DNA from: Aliitabrizicola sp031425325
Lineage (GTDB): Bacteria; Pseudomonadota; Alphaproteobacteria; Rhodobacterales; Rhodobacteraceae
Assembly (NCBI GenBank): GCA_031425325.1
Contig: JANPJD010000178.1
Span: forward strand, 1-21,768
DNA length: 21,768 bases
Reading direction: 5' to 3'
Shown here in pieces: positions 1 to 6,744 of the stretch. The stretch's first letter is position 1. Each line of letters begins with the position of its first letter. A program made the position numbers and the translations under genes. The notes under the pieces were generated by a model. It made no database searches and was not told the origin of the DNA. It was given only the letters and a program-made list of their open reading frames with translations.

Positions 1-26
1 GAGGTGCGGCGAATGCGGGACCGCCG

Positions 27-144
27 TTTGCAGCCGTTCGCCGGTATTTGCGCGATGCAGCCCTACGCCGCATTTTGCACCCTTGCATCCCAGATTTCTG
101 CCCCCGATCGTCGCGTCATGAAGAGCGACGAGGCAGATTTCTGC
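27..144. repeat. Short direct and inverted repeats upstream of and into the relaxase start (possible oriT or regulatory region)
   Basis: The segment holds several related short motifs. An 11-bp sequence, cagatttctgc, occurs at 91-101 and again at 134-144. In the second copy it is part of the inverted repeat GCAGA-tt-TCTGC (133-144). A second inverted repeat, GATGCA (54-59) and TGCATC (84-89), is separated by 24 nt. Runs of the type (a)tttgc occur near 27, 46 and 73. Relaxases of this class usually act on an oriT close to their own gene, so an oriT or an autoregulatory site is a reasonable inference. I recognise no published nic site here, and the second 11-bp copy lies inside the predicted coding sequence. 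Confidence 0.3.
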
Positions 145-2214
145 ATCCGGCCCGGCAAGGTCCGGGACAGGGGCCGACAGGCAGCTCATGCGCTTCGCCC
201 TGTCCGGGCGCGACCCAGGACCTTTGTCGGCGAAGTGCAGCAGGCCATGCACCGGGCGGGTTATGGCCCTTACCGCCCGGAAGGGGCCGGGAAGGAAAGT
301 GGGCGGTGCAACGCGCGGGGGCGCGGCGCGCAGGTTGCGGCGGGGTTGAAGGGCCGGAACGGGTGGGGCCGGTACGCGGGCGGTGTCCGCACCCGCGCGC
401 GGCGGGTGGCGGTCAAGGCGCGGATCGTGAAGCTCAACCCGCAGCGGGGCGCGGCACGCGGACGGCAGTTCGCCAGCGGTCAGGCGGTCGACGCCCATCT
501 GCGCTATCTGGAACGCGATGGCGTCACCCGCGATGGAGAGAAGGGCCAGGTCTACTCTGCCGACCGTGAGGTGGCAGATGGTCCTGCCTTCCTCGACAGG
601 GGCCGAGAGGATCGCCACCAGTTCCGCTTCATCGTCTCCGCCGAGGAAGGCGTGGAGCTGTCCGACCTGCGCCAGACCACACGTGACCTGATGGCCCGGA
701 TGGAAGCCGATCTGAACACCAAGCTCGACTGGATCGCGGTCGATCACCACAACACCTGCCATCCCCACACCCATATCCTGCTGCGCGGCGTCACCGACGA
801 CGGCAAGATGCTGAGCATCGCCGGGGACTATATCGCCCATGGCATCCGCGAACGGACCAGCGAGATCGTGACGCTGGAACTGGGCCGCCAGACCGAGCAG
901 GACGTCAGCCGCCAGCTTGCCAGCGAAGTGGACGCCGAACGCTTCACCCAGCTCGACCGCATGTTGATCGCCGAACAGGATGCCAGCAGCGAGTTCGCCG
1001 ACCTGCGCCCGGACAAGGACATGCGCGCGACCTTCCGTCAGAACCGTGCCCTGCTGATCGCCCGTGCCCGCGTGCTGGAACGCATGGGCCTCGCGACCGA
1101 ACAGACGCCGGGCATCTGGACCATCTCGCCCCGCGCCGAGCCCGTGCTGCGCGATCTCGGCACGCGCGGCGACATCATCAAGACAATGCACCAGGCGCTG
1201 GAGCGGGACGGGGTGGCCGGGCACCGGCAACTCTCCAACTACGCCTTGCATGGAACCAGCCCAGCCGAAGAGATTGTCGGGCGCGTCGTCGCCAAGGGAT
1301 TGGGCAGTGACGAGTTGGGCGAACGCATCGCCCTGACCATTGATGGCATCGACGGGCGCGTTCATCATGTCGAGGTTCCGTCGGCCAAGGTGGACGACAT
1401 CCGGCGCGGCAGCATCGTCGCGGTTGAGCCACCGCCGAGCAGCCCGCGGGCCACCGACCGCAACATCCTTGCCGCGACCGACGCGCGGGGCATCTACAGC
1501 CCAACGGTGATGCGTGAACTGGTGCTTGCGCGGCTCGGTCACATCGACCCCGACGACTATGTCCGCAGCCATGTAAGGCGGCTGGAGGCGCTGCGCCGTG
1601 CCGGAATCGTCGAGCGTATCGATGCCGAACGCTGGACTGTTCCCGCCGACCTGCCCGAACGGGGCCTCGCCTATGACCGCCAGCGGTTCGGCACCAGCCT
1701 GCGCATCGACGAGCTGTCGCACCTTTCGCTCGACCGGCAGGTGCATCACGAGGGCGCGACTTGGCTCGACAGAACCATGCTCGACGGCGGGCGTGAGACC
1801 TTGCCGCATACGGGATTTGGCGGCGACATGCGCGCTGCCTGGGAGAGCCGCAAGCGGGTGCTCGCTGATATGGGCTATGTCCGCGACCTCGGCGGCGGCG
1901 AATTCCGCGCGCCGCGTGATGTGATTGCCCGACTGGAGCGGGCCGAGATCAACCGCGCCGGAAGGAAGCTCGCCGTCGAACGCGGGCTTGAATGGCGACC
2001 GGCGGTAACTGGCGAGTCGGTGTCAGGCACGCCTGTCGGCCAGGCGCAGCTCGCAAGCGGCAGGTTCGCCATGATTGAAGATGGCCTGGGGTTCAGCCTC
2101 GTTCCCTGGAACAACGTGCTTAAGAAGCGGCGTGGCCAGACGGTTTCCGGCATTCCCATGCCCGGCGGTGGCGTCAACTGGTCGTTTGGCCGGAACCTCG
2201 GACTTGGGCGTTAA
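118..2214 (+). CDS. DUF3363 / VirD2-like relaxase (mobilization nuclease)
   Basis: This is a predicted conjugative relaxase that would nick DNA at oriT and pilot the strand into a recipient. The 698-aa product starts MKSDEADFCIRPGKVRDRG, a typical N-terminus for this family, so I chose ATG 118 over the ATG at 4; neither has a strong ribosome binding site. The N-terminal third is very basic. A relaxase core follows, with the histidine cluster DHHNTCHPHTH near residues 208-218, which resembles the HxH metal-binding motif of relaxases. The C-terminal half matches the DUF3363 region and ends with an intact tail (NWSFGRNLGLGR), so the gene looks complete. No TraG or Trb/VirB genes lie to its right, where they often follow in related ICEs. 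The element may therefore be mobilised by a helper, unless transfer genes lie to the left. Family assignment is confident; nuclease activity is inferred. Confidence 0.88.
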   Translation: MKSDEADFCIRPGKVRDRGRQAAHALRPVRARPRTFVGEVQQAMHRAGYGPYRPEGAGKESGRCNARGRGAQVAAGLKGRNGWGRYAGGVRTRARRVAVKARIVKLNPQRGAARGRQFASGQAVDAHLRYLERDGVTRDGEKGQVYSADREVADGPAFLDRGREDRHQFRFIVSAEEGVELSDLRQTTRDLMARMEADLNTKLDWIAVDHHNTCHPHTHILLRGVTDDGKMLSIAGDYIAHGIRERTSEIVTLELGRQTEQDVSRQLASEVDAERFTQLDRMLIAEQDASSEFADLRPDKDMRATFRQNRALLIARARVLERMGLATEQTPGIWTISPRAEPVLRDLGTRGDIIKTMHQALERDGVAGHRQLSNYALHGTSPAEEIVGRVVAKGLGSDELGERIALTIDGIDGRVHHVEVPSAKVDDIRRGSIVAVEPPPSSPRATDRNILAATDARGIYSPTVMRELVLARLGHIDPDDYVRSHVRRLEALRRAGIVERIDAERWTVPADLPERGLAYDRQRFGTSLRIDELSHLSLDRQVHHEGATWLDRTMLDGGRETLPHTGFGGDMRAAWESRKRVLADMGYVRDLGGGEFRAPRDVIARLERAEINRAGRKLAVERGLEWRPAVTGESVSGTPVGQAQLASGRFAMIEDGLGFSLVPWNNVLKKRRGQTVSGIPMPGGGVNWSFGRNLGLGR

Positions 2215-2235
2215 GCCGTGCTTGTTTGACCAGAC

Positions 2236-2549
2236 TTGACGCTTCCGCCTCAAGCTGATCGCAGGGGCAACTCAGCATGCAGTCGGCAATAGTCGTCGCG
2301 CCGACGCCGACGCAGATGGCATCACGCGCCGCGCCCTATACGACCGCGTCAATCTCGGCCCGGAGCTGGTAATGATAGCTCAAAGGCGATTGCATCACCT
2401 CCAGCCCCCCCCGGCCCGCCGTCGCGGAGGATCAGGCGGCCTGCGGCGGGCATATGTTTGGGCAGAACCTCTCCACGCAGGACCATAGCGGCCAGCGCCG
2501 AAAGCCGCACGTGCAGCGCGGCGAGGATAGTTTCGCGGAGGCTGGGCAT
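2236..2549 (-). pseudogene. Decayed prophage-type structural-cluster gene (frameshift plus in-frame stop)
   Basis: The reading starts at ATG 2549 (MPSLRETILAALHVRLSALA) and continues through GEVLPKHMPAAGRLILRDGG. It then meets a run of eight G on the coding strand (2405-2412). Dropping one G restores a frame reading EVMQSPLSYHYQLRAEIDAVV, followed by a TAG (2338-2336), and then GAARDA and CDQLEA in the same frame. I remember intact homologues in Rhodobacteraceae prophages as reading EVTLSPLSYHYQHRAE...VVQGADRDA, often labelled acyl-CoA transferase although they sit in phage tail or neck clusters. On that comparison the TAG replaces a CAG, and roughly the last quarter of the gene is missing. 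The frame change and stop are seen directly; the family identity rests on memory. The relic fills the gap between relaxase and HEPN gene. Confidence 0.65.
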
Positions 2550-2564
2550 CGGGCCTGCTCGAGT

Positions 2565-3599
2565 TTAACTTGCGATTTCTTGAAACTTCTTTGCCAGCTT
2601 CGCCCAATGCCCCTTACCATACACGAGCTCAAGGAGCGACATGTTCAGAGCGGTGAGATACTGATCGATGAAACACTCTATTGCCATCAAGTGGAAAAGC
2701 TCAACCTTCAACTCGGTGCCTGTCACAAAACTGAAGCCCATATTCCCTTTAATTTTGCAGGAATCTTCGAGCTCTCGTGTCACCATTGGCGCACTATGCG
2801 TAATGTGATTACGCAGAACCCCAAACATCTTTATCGTATCCATCCAATCAGCGACACTCGTATATTTATATGTCGAGGGCTCTTTCAGCCCGCAACCTGT
2901 CCAATAAGAAAGTGCAACACGCGGAAGGCCATCGTAAAGCTTCTTTCTACGCCAATCCTCAAAGCGTTTCGACCACGCTGCCTCCCAGGCCTCTGGGTCA
3001 TCATCCTTCTTCGCTAACTTTCGACGGAGGTCTCTAAATTCGGGTCCCTTGATCAAATCACCTGGCTGATGCCGCCTGAAAATTTCATGAGCGTCAAAGA
3101 CGATATCCTCGATAACTCCATACATATCTGCGAAGCCGTAGGCGGAAATTAGCTCTTGGGACTCAACATATCTCTCTGATGCTTCTGCCCCACTCCAAAT
3201 CGCCAACGGTATTTTTTCGGCAACACCGTTCGATGATCGCAGCGTCTCGGTCTTGAGGCGGCGGTCCTCAGGAAGATTTTCGTAGTGCTTAGCCGAGACA
3301 TGCATCGCATTTATCGTAATCGCCCAGCGAAGATATACACTGCGAGAAATGTCACGCCATGAACCGATTGTTTCTGTTGTTTCTTCGATCCACTTCTCCT
3401 CCACCTTTTCTGTTCGATGAATCCAGTTTTGAATTCCTTCGCCCTGATGATCGCGCCATTCTATCTTCTTTTGAGGCGCAAACGATGTACGCTTCCGAAT
3501 ACTATCTACTGCCATGCCGACCACTTTCATAAGACATCCAGAGGATGACCAGAAGTGCAGCGGAAACTCAACCTTCATCAAGAAAACAGAGTCACGCAT
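2565..3599 (-). CDS. HEPN-like domain protein, putative RNase or defence cargo gene
   Basis: I do not recognise a named family for the full 344-aa product. Near residues 263-268 it carries R-N-H-I-T-H within VADWMDTIKMFGVLRNHITH. This matches the Rx4-6H catalytic signature of HEPN ribonucleases, which commonly reads RN-x3-4-H at the start of an amphipathic helix. The surrounding sequence is predicted mostly helical, with a charged K/E/R/W-rich middle and no signal peptide or membrane span. The gene is clearly more AT-rich than its neighbours and uses codons such as ATA, AGA and AAA, which suggests separate acquisition. HEPN proteins are frequent as toxins and in abortive-infection systems, so antiviral cargo is an inference. 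The start is uncertain: in-frame ATGs at 3578, 3530 and 3515 (MAVDSIRKRTSF, 316 aa) are possible, all with weak ribosome binding sites. It is transcribed opposite to the toxin-antitoxin genes. Confidence 0.62.
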   Translation of the reverse strand: MRDSVFLMKVEFPLHFWSSSGCLMKVVGMAVDSIRKRTSFAPQKKIEWRDHQGEGIQNWIHRTEKVEEKWIEETTETIGSWRDISRSVYLRWAITINAMHVSAKHYENLPEDRRLKTETLRSSNGVAEKIPLAIWSGAEASERYVESQELISAYGFADMYGVIEDIVFDAHEIFRRHQPGDLIKGPEFRDLRRKLAKKDDDPEAWEAAWSKRFEDWRRKKLYDGLPRVALSYWTGCGLKEPSTYKYTSVADWMDTIKMFGVLRNHITHSAPMVTRELEDSCKIKGNMGFSFVTGTELKVELFHLMAIECFIDQYLTALNMSLLELVYGKGHWAKLAKKFQEIAS

Positions 3600-3755
3600 T
3601 TCTCACCGGACCTAGCGCTGCATTCCACGCTGCTACGATCAGCCCCGCCACAATGCTCATCGGGGCGTTCGACCAGGCCAGCGCGGCGGCACTAGTGCTT
3701 TCTTCCAATTTCGGGAAGCTGGTGAGACAAATCGAGTTGGCGCGTCAGGGTTGTC

Positions 3756-3786
3756 TTGATTTGTGCACCCTTTTGACGTACATATT
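3756..3786 (+). promoter_or_regulatory. Possible promoter of the toxin-antitoxin operon
   Basis: A -35-like TTGATT (3756-3761) lies upstream of an AT-rich -10 region, tacatatt (3779-3786), in an otherwise GC-rich segment. The ribosome binding site aaggag (3794-3799) and the antitoxin ATG (3806) follow. A GTGCAC palindrome (3763-3768) lies in the spacer and could take part in autoregulation, as is usual for type II antitoxins. The boxes match the consensus only partly. Confidence 0.3.
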
Positions 3787-3805
3787 TTGCATCAAGGAGA
3801 ACACC

Positions 3806-4108
3806 ATGACCAGCAAGACTACCGCCCGCAAGGAACGCGTCACGCGCGACGACCGTCTGGGTTTCCGGCTTGACGAACAGACCAAGGGGCTGATCGAGCG
3901 TGCAGCACAGCTCGAACGGCGCAAGGTCAGCGACTATTGTCTGACCGCCATCGCGGACGCAGCACGGCGCACCATCGCCGAACATGAGACGCTCAATCTT
4001 TCGGAGCGCGACCGCGCTGCTTTCTTCGAGGCTATGATCGATCCTCCCGAGCCGAGCGAGCGGCTGGCCCGGGCGCTTGCAGAGCACAGCCGCCGCGTCG
4101 GCGCATGA
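3806..4108 (+). CDS. DUF1778 (TacA-type) antitoxin with ribbon-helix-helix N-terminus
   Basis: The 100-aa protein is the likely antitoxin and autorepressor of the GNAT toxin gene that follows 3 nt later. Its N-terminus, RDDRLGFRLDEQTKGLIERAAQ (about residues 14-35), has the alternating beta-strand then helix pattern of a ribbon-helix-helix DNA-binding fold, and KVSDYCLTAIADAA continues the second helix. The C-terminal part (LSERDRAAFFEAMIDPPEPSERL) resembles the toxin-neutralising segment of DUF1778 proteins, where a LSxxDxxxFxxALxxPPxP pattern is typical. The start at 3806 is fixed by aaggag at 3794-3799 and by domain length. A longer in-frame opening from 3545 has no family support. The pair probably stabilises the mobile element; this is an inference from context. 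Confidence 0.87.
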   Translation: MTSKTTARKERVTRDDRLGFRLDEQTKGLIERAAQLERRKVSDYCLTAIADAARRTIAEHETLNLSERDRAAFFEAMIDPPEPSERLARALAEHSRRVGA

Positions 4109-4111
4109 GCG

Positions 4112-4636
4112 GTGGCACAGTCCAGGCCTGACCTTGCCATCGCCCCTCTCGGTGATGCCCATGATCGCGCGGGCTTCACCTGCGGGGTCGAAAGCCTTGA
4201 CCGATACCTGCAGACCCAGGCCGGGCAGGATGTGCGCCGCCGCGCCAACGGCGTGTTTGTGCTGACCGACAAGGCGGCCCCTGACCGCGTGCTTGGCTAC
4301 TACACGCTTTGCGCGACGGCACTGCCTCCCGGCGACGTTCCCGAAGCGGCACGGAAACATATCCCCCGCTATCCGCTGGTCAGCGCCACGTTGATCGGTC
4401 GGCTTGCGGTGGCCAGCGACCGGCAGGGCCAGAAGCTGGGTGCGGTTCTGTTGGCCGACGCGCTGCGTCGGGCTTTGGCGAGTGCGGAGACGGTCGGATC
4501 GTCGATGGTGGTGGTCGATGCGCTGGATGATGGCGCGGCGGCGTTCTATTCGGCCCACGGTTTCGTCCGGTTGCCCGAGTCGTTGCGCCTCGTTCTGCCA
4601 ATGCGCCTCGTCGAGCGCATGGTGGCATCGTCATGA
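4112..4636 (+). CDS. GNAT-family acetyltransferase toxin (TacT-like)
   Basis: This 174-aa protein is predicted to be the toxin of a type II module. TacT-like enzymes acetylate the amino group of charged aminoacyl-tRNAs and block translation. Visible features are the family-typical start (FTCGVESLDRYLQTQA, about residues 22-37), the central strand LIGRLAVASDRQGQKLGAVLL (about 94-114) holding the acetyl-CoA loop RQGQKLG, and AAAFYSAHGF (about 142-151), whose Tyr146 aligns with the catalytic tyrosine of TacT. The start is GTG 4112, three bases after the antitoxin stop; the nearby ATG at 4105 is out of frame and closes quickly. Length and order are normal for the family and all key residues are present, so it looks intact. 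Which tRNA it would modify cannot be read from sequence. Confidence 0.87.
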   Translation: MAQSRPDLAIAPLGDAHDRAGFTCGVESLDRYLQTQAGQDVRRRANGVFVLTDKAAPDRVLGYYTLCATALPPGDVPEAARKHIPRYPLVSATLIGRLAVASDRQGQKLGAVLLADALRRALASAETVGSSMVVVDALDDGAAAFYSAHGFVRLPESLRLVLPMRLVERMVASS

Positions 4637-4646
4637 CCCATACCGC

Positions 4647-4991
4647 ATGCAAGCCAGCCCCGCCGACGGCAATCTTGCACAAGTTTTCGCACGCAGCGGC
4701 ACGAACTATAGCCCGAAGCAGCGAAAGGCTATTCTTTCACCGCGTTGGATCGGCGACTATGGCCCAATGTCCCGAGTCTCGCGCCAACGTCCGCCATCGG
4801 CATCCGAACAGCTCGAAGACCTGCTTGGCAAGGCCTGGCCGTTTCCGGGACGCCCGCCCAAACATGACCTCGAGACCTGGGCCGTCACGGACGACTGGCT
4901 CCGCCGGGTGCCGGTCACGGACGCCGAAGTTGATGTGTTCGAAGCGTGGTTCGGCGACCTCTTCGATGATATGTTCGGACCATCCCAATGA
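4647..4991 (+). CDS. Unrecognised 114-aa protein upstream of the recombinase
   Basis: I do not recognise a family. The product begins MQASPADGNLAQVFARSGTN and has a basic, proline-containing middle (PRWIGDYGPMSRVSRQRPP). Its C-terminal half is acidic and aromatic (DLETWAVTDDWLRRVPVTDAEVDVFEAWFGDLFDDMF). Amino-acid use is that of a real protein. The overlapping frame starting at the ATGA of the toxin stop (4633) gives a Ser/Arg/Pro-rich sequence typical of noise and is rejected. The gene starts 10 nt after the toxin stop and ends 18 nt before the recombinase ATG, so the four genes from 3806 to 6653 form one likely transcript. A small accessory protein for recombination, such as a directionality factor, is possible from position alone. 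There is no direct evidence for that role. Confidence 0.7.
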   Translation: MQASPADGNLAQVFARSGTNYSPKQRKAILSPRWIGDYGPMSRVSRQRPPSASEQLEDLLGKAWPFPGRPPKHDLETWAVTDDWLRRVPVTDAEVDVFEAWFGDLFDDMFGPSQ

Positions 4992-5009
4992 CTTGAGGAG
5001 GCCGCCATC

Positions 5010-6653
5010 ATGACCGTGCCGCTCCGCGCAGCCCTTTATCTTCGCGTGTCGACGGTGCGGCAGGCCGAGCATGATGTCTCGATCCCGGATCAGCGCAAGC
5101 AGGGCGAAGCGTATTGCAGCGCGCGCGGCTACGATCTTGTCGAAACGTTCGTGGATGCGGGAGCATCCGCGACCAATGACCGGCGTCCGGAATTCCAGCG
5201 CATGATCGATGCCGGAACATCGAAGCCCGCAACTTTCGAAGTCGTTATCGTCCACAGCTTCTCGCGTTTCTTCCGCGATCACTTCGAGCTGGAATTCTAC
5301 ATCCGCAAACTCGCGAAGAATGGCATCCGCCTTCTGTCGATCACCCAGGAAATGGGCGACGACCCGATGCATGTGATGATGCGTCAGATCATGGCGCTCT
5401 TCGACGAATACCAGTCCAAGGAGAACGCCAAGCACGTCCTGCGCGCGATGAAGGAGAATGCGAGGCAGGGCTTCTGGAACGGCTCGCTGCCACCCATCGG
5501 CTATCGGATTGTCGCAGCCGAGCAGCGCGGAGCCAAGATCAAGAAGAAGCTGGAGATTGATCCGCTGCACGCCGACACCGTGCGGCTGATCTATCGCCTG
5601 TATCTTGAAGGGAATGGTGTGTCCGGCCCGATGGGCGTCAAGGCTATCACCAGCCATCTCAACGAGCGCCGCATCTTCACCCGTGACGGCGGGCGTTGGG
5701 GCCTTGCACAAATCCACACCATCCTGACTCGCACGACCTATATCGGCGAGCACCGGTTCAACAAGCGCTCGCAAAAGGACCGCGAGAGGAAGCCCGAGAG
5801 CGAAGTGGCGGTCATGGCCTGTCCGCCGCTGATCGACCGTGCGATCTTCGACACGGTCCAGGCCCGCCTCAAGGCACGTGATCCCCGTATGGTGCCAGCG
5901 CGTGCCACCAGCGGCCCCACCCTACTTACCGGCATCTGCTTCTGCGCCAAATGCGGAGGCGCGATGACGCTCAGGACCGGCAGGGGCAGCGCCGGTGGTA
6001 ACTATCGCTACTACACCTGCTCGACCAAGGCTCGGCAGGGTAAGACGGGTTGCGAGGGCCGCTCGATCCCGATGAACCGCCTCGATCAGCTGGTGGCGGA
6101 GCACCTCAAGGAACGCCTGCTGCAGCCCGAGCGTCTGGAGACCATCCTCGCCAACGTTCTCGATCGTCGCCAGGAACGCACCGAGCGCCGCCGCGAGCAC
6201 CTGGCCGAACTGCACAAGCGCATCACCGAGACCGATCAGCGACTCAACCGGCTCTATGACGCCATCGAGTCCGGCGTCGCCGATCTCGACACCCCCGGCC
6301 TCAAAGAGCGCATCGTCGGCCTGAAGGCTCTTCGGGAACAAGCCAGCGCCGACGCCGAGCGCGCCCACGCTGCGTTCGAAAGTAGCGGCAACGAGGCTTT
6401 CAGCCTCGATATGGTCAGAGCCTTCGCCCGCACGGCCCGTCAGCGCATCCGGTTGAAAGGCGGCGGCTACCGCCGCGACCACCTGCGCGCTCTGGCTCAG
6501 CGCGTAGAGGTCGCGGACCGAGAAGTCCGCATCATGGGATCGAAGTCCGAACTACTGCGCACCTTGGTCGCCGCCGGAGGTGGAAACTCCAGCGTAGTCG
6601 GTGTTCAGAGTTCTGTACTGAAATGGCGCACCCGACAGGATTCGAACCTGTGA
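5010..6653 (+). CDS. Large serine recombinase (integrase/excisionase of the element)
   Basis: The 547-aa enzyme should integrate and excise the element through a covalent phosphoserine intermediate. The N-terminal resolvase domain (about residues 5-150) has the catalytic Ser14 in YLRVST and the conserved HSFSRFFRD (about 82-90). A Recombinase domain follows (about 160-290, GFWNGSLPPIGYRI onward). After that come a zinc ribbon (CFCAKCGG at about 310-317, with further cysteines near 337 and 348) and a charged coiled coil (about 365-460). A strong ribosome binding site, tgaggagg (4994-5001), sits 8 nt before ATG 5010. Residues 539-547 (WRTRQDSNL) and the TGA are encoded by the antisense of tRNA-Arg, in frame from the first base of the tRNA CCA end. 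The domain architecture is complete, so the enzyme is probably active. Its native C-terminus would depend on what lies across the integration junction. Confidence 0.93.
   Translation: MTVPLRAALYLRVSTVRQAEHDVSIPDQRKQGEAYCSARGYDLVETFVDAGASATNDRRPEFQRMIDAGTSKPATFEVVIVHSFSRFFRDHFELEFYIRKLAKNGIRLLSITQEMGDDPMHVMMRQIMALFDEYQSKENAKHVLRAMKENARQGFWNGSLPPIGYRIVAAEQRGAKIKKKLEIDPLHADTVRLIYRLYLEGNGVSGPMGVKAITSHLNERRIFTRDGGRWGLAQIHTILTRTTYIGEHRFNKRSQKDRERKPESEVAVMACPPLIDRAIFDTVQARLKARDPRMVPARATSGPTLLTGICFCAKCGGAMTLRTGRGSAGGNYRYYTCSTKARQGKTGCEGRSIPMNRLDQLVAEHLKERLLQPERLETILANVLDRRQERTERRREHLAELHKRITETDQRLNRLYDAIESGVADLDTPGLKERIVGLKALREQASADAERAHAAFESSGNEAFSLDMVRAFARTARQRIRLKGGGYRRDHLRALAQRVEVADREVRIMGSKSELLRTLVAAGGGNSSVVGVQSSVLKWRTRQDSNL
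6624..6653. other. Probable attachment-site junction of the integrated element (right end)
   Basis: The element gene (recombinase) and the host gene (tRNA-Arg) meet here. The first tRNA base, the CCA end read as tgg at 6624-6626, begins exactly a new codon of the recombinase, and the tRNA supplies its stop at 6651-6653. Integration at a tRNA 3' end leaves the tRNA intact and duplicates a short core at the far junction. That far copy is not in the window, so the exact core and its length are inferred. Confidence 0.55.
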
Positions 6654-6700
6654 CCTCTGCCTTCGGAGGGCAGCACTCTATCCAGCTGAGCTACGGGTGC
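6624..6700 (-). tRNA. tRNA-Arg, anticodon CCG
   Basis: Read on the minus strand, the 77-nt sequence folds as a complete cloverleaf. It has an acceptor stem GCACCCG/CGGGTGC with discriminator G and encoded CCA, a D-arm with AGCTCAGCTGGATAGAG, an anticodon stem CTGCC/GGCAG enclosing CTCCGAA (anticodon CCG, reading CGG), and a T-arm containing GGTTCGAATCC. It lies 44 nt downstream of sufS on the same strand. Its 3' end is the presumed integration target of the adjacent serine recombinase, and no base of the tRNA appears damaged. Confidence 0.97.
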
Positions 6701-6709
6701 CTGTTTGGT

Positions 6710-6738
6710 GCTATAGCTTGCGGGGCCAAGGGCCGCAA
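6710..6738 (-). promoter_or_regulatory. Possible own promoter of tRNA-Arg
   Basis: In the 44-nt gap between the sufS stop and the tRNA, the minus strand reads TTGCGG (6738-6733), a 17-nt spacer and TATAGC (6715-6710). This would place transcription start a few bases before the tRNA 5' end at 6700. The spacing is ideal but the boxes are partial matches. Read-through from the suf operon is the alternative. Confidence 0.4.
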
Positions 6739-6744
6739 CGGGTT

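Noticed and set aside
3600..3710. Minus-strand peptide with a hydrophobic stretch (MSIVAGLIVAAWNAALG) just upstream of the HEPN gene
   Set aside because: It looks like a membrane segment of a decayed gene, but it is too short and lacks an identifiable start or family. It is noted as a possible remnant only.
3692..4558. Minus-strand frame opposite the toxin-antitoxin genes
   Set aside because: It is antisense to two recognised genes and shows no domain.
4633..5013. Alternative 126-codon frame starting at the ATGA of the toxin stop
   Set aside because: The start overlap is attractive, but the translation is Ser/Arg/Pro-rich noise. The frame from 4647 gives a protein-like sequence.
6716..6740. 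Hairpin between sufS and tRNA-Arg as a suf operon terminator
   Set aside because: The GC-rich dyad needs bulges and has no T-run. The same bases fit better as the tRNA promoter spacer.
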